Source of the DNA: Anaspis maculata
Lineage: Eukaryota > Arthropoda > Insecta > Coleoptera > Scraptiidae
DNA length: 64,000 bases
Direction: 5' to 3'
Assembly: GCA_949128115.1 (NCBI GenBank)
Contig: OX421968.1
Span: forward strand, 3,286,001-3,350,000
Shown: one piece after another, positions 56,252 through 64,000 of the stretch
Numbering within the stretch: position 1 is the stretch's first letter
Layout of the letters: every line of letters begins with the position of its first letter
Program-made: the position numbers and the translations under genes
The notes under the pieces: model-generated
Seen by the model: only the letters and a program-made list of their open reading frames with translations
Databases searched by the model: none
What the model was told of the DNA's origin: nothing

Positions 56252-58894
56252 CAATCATCCCCAAGTCCTTCAGGGTCGCCATCTCTTCTTGGATCCACTA
56301 CTGATTCCCTGCGATGCACGTATCAAAATGTTAGAGGGTTGAGAACCAAAACCGTTAGTTTCATTCAGTCTGTTGCAACTTCTGATTACGATTACGAAGC
56401 GCTCTCCGAGACATGGTCATCGAAGGATATCTGTGATTCAGAACTAAACTGCTCAACAATTGAAGTGCTCCACTCGAAAATTTCGCCCGATTTCAAATAC
56501 GAATATCTCGGAAAAAATTGACCGATTTCAAAAAGTGCAGTGTTTTTGGATAGCTTATTCTTTTCACTATAAGGTGCAATAATAGGTCAAACAGTTGAAT
56601 ACATGATGCATGATATACAGGGTGACAACGAAAGGAGTGTTGAAATGTTGCATTTTAAAGCACGTCCCAGTTTTTCCAAAAAAATCGCCGAGTCTTTCTG
56701 ATTACATTTTCAAGTAGTGCACATCCATGGCTCGGAACGGTTTTTGAAATTCACGCTTATCTTCTTTGGTTACAGGGTGATGTGAAATGAAACAACTTTT
56801 TGTTTTTATAGTGGTAACTTTTTTGTTTGTTAACCGATTTTCACAATTTGGAGCTTATGTTGAAGCGAAGACCTCAGTTAAGAAGAATCGAATCACAGAA
56901 TTGAATTAACACATCATTTAAAAAAAAAAGGTTGGATCAAATGTGACCTAAGCATGAAATGAGGCCGAGATCCGATTTGGGTGGATTTTTTAACAAGAAT
57001 CAACAATTAACGACGGAAAACCCAAATTGGGACTGCATGTTTTCACAGGATAACTGATGCCTTTGCTCACCTGAAAACAAACGTACTTATTTTTACTTTT
57101 GACTGTTTCTGTCGACCCTCTGTTGACTGTCCAAATCGCGAAGGAAACTCGATCAGTGATTCTCGTAACATAGGTTACGTGTATTTTCAGGTGAGCAAGA
57201 GCATCGGTTCTCCTGTGAAAACATGCAGTCTTAATTTGGGTTTTTCATCGTTAATTGTTGCCCCAAATAAGCGAGACTGATCTCAAAATGTTCGTAATGA
57301 GTGATTTCTTTAACGACAAGTTGATTCTTCTTGAAAAATTTCCCCAAATCGGATTTCGGCCTTATTTCATGCTTAGGTCACATTTGATGCAACCCCCCTT
57401 TTTGAAATGATGTGTTAATTCAATTATGTAAATCGATTCCTCTCACCTGGGGTCTTCGCTTCAACATAAGATCCAAATTTTGGAAATCGGTCAACAAACA
57501 AAAAAGTTACCACTACAAAAACAAAAAGTTGTTTCTTTCACATCACCCTGTAACCAAAGAAGATAGGCGGAAATTTCAAAAACCGTTTCGAGCCATGGAT
57601 GTGCACTTCTAAAAAATGTACTCGGAAAGACTCAGCGATTTTTTTTGCAAAAGTGGGACGTGCTTCAAAATGAAACATTTTAACACTGTTTTTGTTGTCG
57701 CCCTGTATATTATGCAATATGTAATCAATTGTTTGGTCTATCAGGGCACCTTATAGTGAAAAGAATAAGCTATCGAAAAACACTGCACTTTTGAGAATCG
57801 GTCGATTTGTTTCCAAGATATTTGTATTTGAAATCGGGCGAAATTTTCGAGTGGACCACTTCAATTGTTGAGCAGTTTATTTTGTGACTCTTTCTACCTT
57901 TATCGCGACGATCGGGATCTGCAGGTGCTGGGTTTGTCCAGGGGTGGTGGTGTTCTTCTGGCTGTGAGGGATACTGTGAAGTCCACAAGAATTGATTTAA
58001 CATCGATCACGAACCAAGTACCTATGATAAATACTGTTGGAGTCAGGTTGACGCTTGGGAACGGTGACATTTTGCTTTTGTTTGTTGTTTATATACCACC
58101 GCGTACACATATTGCGGATTTTGAGATGTTTTTCGATTTACTTAATAATGCTAATTTCCTTAGTCACAAGACAGTGTTTTATGGTGATTTTAATACCCCG
58201 CACTTTAGTTTAGCTACTGATAACAGCTTTTCAAATGTTTTACGCAACTTTGTCGATTTTCAGAACCTTAAGCAGTGTAACAACATTCTAAACAGCCAGG
58301 GGCGTCTACTGGACCTCATTTTCTGTGATTTGCCCTGTACTGTCGACAGGGCTCTCTGTCCACTTGTTAATGAAGATGTGTACCATCCAGCTTTGTGTGT
58401 TGACATTGGCGTGAAAAGTAAGTCATCTCGGAATTTCTCCATGAATGGTGATCATCGTGCGTAACTTCAGGAAAGCTAATTTTACTCTTATGTACGAATT
58501 GATCGGAAGACAAGACTGGTCAGCTCTCGACTCAGCGGTGGATGTTGAGGAGGCTTATTCAATATTTTACAACATACTATATGGTATTTTTGACCAGACT
58601 GTCCCCAAGGTGAAGTTTATATCCTCTCGCTCCTACCCGCCATGGTTTGATGCTAACATCATAAGCTCGATCCGCCGTAAAAATGCGCTGTTTAATAGTT
58701 ACAAAAGGTACAAAATGCGGCATCAACGTGATCTTTACATGCAGCAACGCTCACATGTGAAAAAACTTGTGACTTGTGCTTATAAAAAATACATTCAGAA
58801 CATGGAAAGCGGCATTTCCTCTGATCATATCCATAATCTCACAGAAACAGCTCAGGAATGGCTCTCAACAACTGGTTTCAGACTGGATATATAA
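56252..58894 (+). pseudogene. LINE apurinic-type endonuclease, split and frameshifted
   Basis: This endonuclease nicks target DNA to prime reverse transcription. Motifs in order are YQNVRGLRTK (56321-56350), LSETW (56402-56416), then, after the foldback, SRGGGVLLAV (about 57937), VVYIPPRTH (58087), FYGDFNTPHFS (58180), DLIFCDLP and NEDVYHPALCVDIG (near 58368). YGDFN supplies the catalytic Asp and Asn, and the ETW Glu binds metal. The halves join in frame when the foldback and one TA are removed (Ser-Glu-Leu-Phe-Cys). A frameshift near 58450 puts the linker, RNFRKANFTLMYELIG onward, in another frame. No polymerase motif follows. Confidence 0.87.
56447..57877. mobile_element. 1.43-kb foldback inserted in the LINE endonuclease
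   Basis: AACTGCTCAACAATTGAAGTG-type ends (AACTGCTCAACAATTGAAG and inverse) are flanked by TA (56445-56446, 57878-57879). The arms pair over about 550 bp. Two inner inverted motif pairs occur, CAGGGTGACAAC at about 56620 and TTACAGGGTGATGTGAAA at about 56774, with partners at about 57695 and 57550. The host LINE frame is restored on excision, which fixes the ends. It is the same family as 43098-43994 by outer AACTGC and inner CAGGGTG spacing. No transposase is present. Confidence 0.93.
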
Positions 58895-59149
58895 TTTTTT
58901 ACACTTTCCCTCAAGATCGTCTACATTTCGCACCCAGATATACACCATACACATACAATATACAATGTAACTACAATTAATTATATCACCCATATCTAAA
59001 ATTATAACTTATAAGTAATTTATGTCTTTTATATACCCACCTACATAATTTATACAGTCATGTATCAATTTTTTCAAGCATAATAAATATATATTAGTAT
59101 ATAGCATATACATTAGTATAAGCATAATAAATATATATATATATACCAA

Positions 59150-60400
59150 AGAATTGAATTGGGAAAAAAAAAATTGTCTCAAACCGTCGCCATTTTGATC
59201 TGCAATGTCAAATTTTCTCAAAAGTAATCCGATTTTCATGAAACTTGAAATACACTCATGTTTTATATGGAGAAGTATGGTTTCAATGTTTTCTTTTTGA
59301 TCCGCCGCCATTTTATCCGCCATGATGGAATTGATTCAAGTGGTCCGATTTTGATGAAAATTGGAACCTAGTCATGCCTTGTGTATGCATTGATGGTTTT
59401 CATGTTAGTTCCAGGATTTGTGCCGTATTGACGTGCCCTATGGAAATTAATCTCCAGCTGTCACAAAATCAATGTACTCAAATATTTTCTGATCAAGAGG
59501 TTTCCGATGTGACTGAAAAACTTGTTGATGAAAATCGGTTCCTGTAAGGTCTTTTCTACAAGTAGAAACTCCTCCAAAGAAAAATGTACGAATAATGCGG
59601 TTGAATTTTGAAAATTTGAAAAAAAAAATTAAAAAATTTTCGAATGTTTCTTCGAAAATTTGGAAACTAGATAGCAACGCCTATACATATTCATTCAAGA
59701 AAGTCGCATACCGAATTTGAACTTTCTATTTTCAAAAAAGGTACTAAAAATGGTTTCTACTGATTCATTTTTTCATGTTTACTGGAAAACCATTTTTAGT
59801 ACCTTTTTTTAAGAATAGGAAGTTCAAACTTGGTATGCGACTTTCTTGAATAAAGATGTATAGGCATTGCTATCTGGTTTTCAAATGTTCAGAGAAAAAA
59901 TCGAAAATTTTCAAATATTTTTGCAAATTTCGAAAATTTAATAGCCTTATTCTCCGTATTTTTTTGGGGGAAGTTCCTACTTGTGGAAAAGAGCTAACAA
60001 AAACCGATTTCCATCAACAAGTTTTTCAGTCACATCGAAAACCCCTTGTTCAGAAAATATTTGAATAAATTGATTTTGTGACAGCTGGAGATTTAATTTC
60101 CATGCGGCACGTCAATATGGCGCTAATCGTGGAATTAACATAAAAACCATCAATGCATACACAAGACACGACTAGGTTCCAATTTTCATCAAAATCGGAC
60201 CACTTGAACCAATTTCAACATGGCAGACAAAATGGCCGCGGATCCAAAAAAACATCAAAATCATACTTTTACATATGAAACATGAGTGTATTTCAAGTTT
60301 CATGAAAATCGGATCACTTTTGAGAAAATTTGACATTGCGGATCAAGATGGCGACGACTTGAGAAACTTTTTTTTTCTTAATTTCATTCTCCGGTGACTG
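59150..60400. mobile_element. 1.25-kb foldback
   Basis: TCTCAAACCGTCGCCATTTT and its right partner (AAGATGGCGACGACTTGAGA) bound arms of about 570 bp. They pair through TCCGATTTTCATGAAACTTG, TTGATTCAAGTGGTCCGATT, AACTTGTTGATGAAAATCGG and GGTACTAAAAATGG blocks to a centre near 59765. The left flank is an (AT)n-rich tail. No gene is present; the open frames are translations of one arm. No end duplication was resolved. Confidence 0.85.
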
Positions 60401-60545
60401 CATGTTACGCACAAGAAGTCGATTTTCGCTAGGTTTTCTCGTTCAGAAGCAATTAATTGATAAGACAGACAGTTACACCGATGGACAGACGGACATCAAA
60501 ATGCCGCTAAGAGCAGCATTTCTAGTAAAGTACGCTAGAAAGACA
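60401..60545. repeat. GACA/GACG tract with terminal hairpin
   Basis: AAGACAGACAG and GGACAGACGGAC words are followed by a stem (TTTCTAG, loop, CTAGAAA) at about 60519-60540. Interrupted GACR tetramers plus an end hairpin resemble the end of a Helitron/Helentron-type element, but no partner end was identified. Confidence 0.45.
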
Positions 60546-60688
60546 ATGACGTAAAGTTCGGTTTGAATAAATATCATCGGGTGTACTCGAAAATGTTAAA
60601 TGAAGAAATTTGCCATAGCTTAACTATGAACTGTCATATTTGGTGTAACGAGACCTGTCAAAAAACAGTGCTTAACGATAATTATAGT

Positions 60689-62460
60689 AAAGGACCCCGC
60701 ACGATTCTTATGGAAAATGGGTCTCGGTCAAATTCTCTAATTTTTTCATATGTTGTAGCCCAATTCGACACGAGCCAAAAACCATCGTCCGTTACCCAAA
60801 AAAATGGACAGTTTTTTGTGTATAAGGGGTTGAAGATGGGTTATTTCAAGGTAAAAAAATATGTTCCAACGTGAGTGAGAACATTTCAACGTCCTTTCTA
60901 ACACATATGGCTCATGACAATTCCCTTTTTCTTTTGTGAAAAAAGCAACCCCATCCCTCACCCCCAACCCCTACTTGTGAGTATCAAATTCGAAAATACG
61001 TTTGGAAGTCATGCAGATGGTTCTATTTGGTCGAATTATGAATTTTGGCACAAATTATTGTTCCAACCCCCAAATAGGGGGTGGGGTTGAAAAAAAAACC
61101 ATCGGTCAATTCGGCTGAATTTCTGATATTGTGCTTTACCAGTTATGCTAAACAAGATTACCAAGGGAAAACTTATTCGTATGACCAGTTTCCACCCCAC
61201 AGAGGGTTGAAGTTGACTACAATGAAGCATAAGATATTCTTCCATGTCATGAACCAAATGAATGGAAATTGTGGACTTTCATATTATCTTGTTTCGTAAA
61301 AATGTATATTCTTCAAAAATACTCTCGCCCCGTCCTTCATCCCCTATTCCTGTTTCTGAACATCATATTCTAAATAAATCTCAAAAATTATAATAATTTT
61401 TATTTCATCCTTCACATGGTCGCAGTAGCTGGAATAACAGTGTGACATAATATTTTGCCTTGATTGAGCAGCTTTCGCTTCAAATGACATTCAATTCTTC
61501 AATCTAAACTATAAATAAAGATGTATCCGTACAAAAGAAAAAAGTTGGGAATTATGTACAGGTGAACATAATTAACCTGCTGTGAAGCTGAAACTTGATA
61601 GGAACACCAATATTTTGAATAATAATCCAGTCAAAAATCATAAAATATATATATATCCCACCCTGCTTATGTTAGCACTCTAACGTAAGCATAGTGAAAG
61701 TGAATTTTGAGAGGGGATTCACAATCAGATGCAGAGAATCCGACCATAGACCTTCTCCTACATTTTCAAGATTTATTTCGAATATGATGTTCAGAAACAA
61801 GGATAGGGGATGAGAGACGGGGTTGAAATTATTTTTGAAGAATGGACATTTTTACAAAACAAGACGATATGAGAGTTCACTATTTTCATTCATTTGGTTT
61901 ATGACATGGAAGAATGTTTTATGCTTCATTATAGTCAACTTCAACCCTCTATGGGGTGGAAACTGGTCATACGAATGAGTTTTCCTTTGGTCATCTTGAT
62001 TAGCGTAACTGATGAAGCACAATATCAGAAATTCAGCCGAATTGACCGATGTTTTTTTTCAACCCCACCCCCTATTTAGGGGTTGGAAAAACAATTTGTG
62101 CCAAAATTCATAATTCGACAAAATAGAACCATCTGCATGACTTTCAAACGTAATTTCGAATTTGATACTCACAAGTAGGGGTTGGGGGTGAGGAAGGGGG
62201 TTGATTTTTTCACATAAGAAAAAGAGAATTGTCATGAGCCATATATGTTATAAAAGACGTTGAAATGTTCTAACTTACGTGGGAATATATTTCTTCACCT
62301 TGAAATAACCCATCTTCAACCCCTTATAGAAAAAAAACTGTCCATTTTTTTGGGTAACAGACGATGGATTTTGGCTCGTGTCAAATTGGGCTACAAAATA
62401 TTGAAAAATTAGGGAATTTGACCGAGACCCATTTTCCATAGGAATCGTGCGGGGTCCTTT
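60689..62460. mobile_element. AAAGGACCCC foldback family, copy 2
   Basis: The ends AAAGGACCCCGCACGATTC and their inverse (one mismatch) enclose arms of about 700 bp and a loop at about 61390-61760. Paired blocks include GTTGTAGCCCAATT, GACACGAGCCAAAA, GGGGTTGAAGATGGG, ACCCCAACCCCTACTTGTGA and ATTCGGCTGAATTTCTGATA. The end word and the order of GTTGTAGC, a CCCAACCCCTA block and TCGGTTAATT/TCGGTCAATT-GGCTGAATTT are shared with 1543-2622, so the two elements are related though differing by 0.7 kb in length. No transposase is present. Confidence 0.87.
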
Positions 62461-64000
62461 TGTTGATTAATTTTATTCAATTTCATTTTTCCAATTGGAG
62501 GTGCCGTTGATGCGAAAAAAAATACCAACCACAAGAACCACAGATTTGTCGCGGTTTTTCCAAGATGGCGGTCTTAAGCTACTCGATACAAAAACGTTTC
62601 ATGGCTTATTTGCATGCTGATGTTGTGGGGAATCCAAAAAGGTATGACACGTCAAGTCTCCAAGGTGGAAACCACTCGAGTCCTCTGGCTCAACGACTAC
62701 TACGCACGTCCAACCAAATCTACTAGACATAGGGAAAAGATCAGATCATTTTCAGGTACAATAGGCGACCATTTTTGGATTTGGTCGAGGATTAGATTCT
62801 TCCAGACTCGAGTTCAGACTCAGCCGTTTTTCAAGTGTCACTTTTACTCACCCAGTATTTTTGTAAGATCGATTTTTATAATCATAGGCGTAAGCGGTGA
62901 ATTATTCAAAGTTGAAACGATCAAAACTTATCATTACCGATTTTTTTTTAAGAATTGACATGTCGTGAAGAAAGATTTCTTGTTTTTGAAGGAGTTCAGC
63001 TTAAAACAGGGCGTAATCGTCTGTGATTGTTGTAGCTTCTATTTTCAAAGCCCATTATCCAACGTTCTGTCATGTCCGCTTTCACAAACGTGGTATCAAA
63101 TTCTAATTCGGTGTACCACTGAAGATGAGATGTTTATTAAAAGTGAAATAAAATGCAAATTTGATTATGCAAAGGAAGTAACATGATGGAAATTCAAAAA
63201 ATTACAATAGGCAACCTAACATCCACCCTCGAGAAGTTCGAAAAATTAGAAATAAAAAACCCCTTATCATAATAATTAAAAAAGCACACCGCAGTATCCC
63301 CCCGTTCGACCGAACCACGAAAATAATGCTACCTAGTCAAATTTAAATGTATATGTACCTTATACCTTCCTCCTCCGGAAGTTTTTAAGTGAACAAGTGA
63401 TCAACAATAAATGAAGATAATGAATCGACAGTTTTCTTTCTTCGATCGTACTTACTGACCTAATAAAGAGTTATTGCAGATGGAAGAAGGGCAAGCAGTA
63501 TTAAAAGCGGCACTATTTTGACACTTACGCTTGCGCAGATTAGTGCGACGTTAAATTTCCCTTAATAAGGATAGTGCCTGCCTTTATTTATGCACTCTTT
63601 AGGTCGACCTTATTTATACTTTATTTTGACAAGTCCCAAAAATGACCTTATTGTTAGTGTATTGTTGGTTGCCTATATTCCTCCAATTTTGAGCAAACTA
63701 CCCTTACGTTATCAAATAGGGGGCTAATTTTTTGCAAATAGACTCCACAGGCCTTGCAGTACACGTGTGCAAAAAATCACGGCCGTCGGTGGGGTCCTTG
63801 TGTCCCGTATGCAATTTGCATGCGGCATGCCATGCGCTTAGTGACACCCGTTAGATGGTATAATAAGTAGAGGGAGTAGAAAGTTTGCGATCTGCAATAA
63901 CTCTAATTCTGCAGTCAAAAATAAGGTAAGCAGTATTTTATCAACGCCTCCTTTGATAGTGCCGTGCAGTAAAATGGCATTCTGCAATAACTCTCTAATA
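62461..64000. other. Non-coding, unassigned
   Basis: No recognised gene. The words GCAGTATT and TGCAATAACTCT recur near 63495, 63890 and 63980, suggesting a weak local repeat that continues past the window. The open frames at 62614-62958 and 62965-63186 have no known domain. Confidence 0.45.

Larger units (their letters stand above)
56162..58985 (+). mobile_element. CR1/Jockey-type LINE with endonuclease, RT lost
   Basis: A non-LTR retrotransposon remnant interrupted by the foldback 56447-57877. Coding sequence is traceable from about 56162, crosses a TAG at 56249, and enters the endonuclease. The reverse transcriptase is absent: the frame runs from the endonuclease-RT linker straight to a stop at 58894, followed by about 90 bp of AT-rich tail. 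An internal deletion is the simplest explanation. The 5' limit is uncertain. Confidence 0.8.

Overview
This window looks like a gene-free, repeat-saturated stretch of an arthropod, most likely insect, nuclear genome. The evidence is broken eukaryotic non-LTR retrotransposons of the CR1/Jockey and I-like types, tRNA-derived SINEs with perfect target-site duplications, many TA-, TTA- or TAA-flanked hairpin transposons, simple-sequence repeats, and no bacterial-type coding. I found no intact host gene. Every protein similarity I recognise belongs to a retrotransposon.

The dominant theme is the long inverted repeat. At least fifteen elements of 0.5-3 kb fold back on themselves. Many share the terminal or subterminal motif CAGGGTG and a TA target duplication (7700, 13837, 21767, 34633, 39688, 43098, 53316, 56447). 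Two foldbacks (1543-2622 and 60689-62460) share a different end, AAAGGACCCCGCACGATTC. Two more (28103-29525 and 31342-34440) start with TAG and have 3-bp duplications. One (50167-51665) has arms built from 21-bp units that are each a small palindrome, as in Drosophila FB elements. Shorter hairpin MITEs lie at 12290, 12562, 13070, 52918, 54620 and 55535.

A second theme is a roughly 2.0-kb element present three times (4144-6881 plus strand; 18895-20921 and 46579-48596 minus strand). Each copy has six GC-rich monomers of about 260 bp, a (GTCC)n tract, a 12-bp subterminal inverted repeat TAGCGCATTTTC and an end hairpin. This is the architecture of Helentron-derived HINE/DINE-1-like elements. The plus copy was later hit by a 5'-truncated LINE at 5525-6198, and the other two copies preserve the empty site.

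Layout: 1-2.6 kb foldbacks; 4.1-6.9 kb HINE-like copy A; 7.7-9.4 kb foldback and GATC-rich satellite; 9.9 kb SINE; 12.3-16.7 kb nested MITEs, a CR1/Jockey-type LINE split by a foldback, a Penelope-like hairpin and a SINE; 18.9-20.9 kb copy B; 21.8-24.9 kb foldbacks; 25.7-27.9 kb degenerate GAGCCC array; 28.1-35.3 kb foldbacks and a SINE; 35.3-39.7 kb low-repeat DNA; 39.7-44.0 kb foldbacks and a SINE; 44.1-45.0 kb I-like LINE with RNase H; 45.1-48.8 kb a second GAGCCC array split by a foldback and copy C; 50.2-51.7 kb FB-like element; 52.9-55.7 kb small MITEs and a SINE; 56.2-59.0 kb LINE endonuclease split by a foldback; 59.2-62.5 kb two more foldbacks; then unannotated sequence to the end.

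Two insertions can be dated and typed from the sequence alone. Removing the foldbacks at 13837-14419 and 56447-57877 with one TA copy restores the LINE reading frame in both cases. This shows a 2-bp TA duplication, as in the Tc1/mariner superfamily. Boundaries given as 'about' were read by eye. No alignment or database search was possible.
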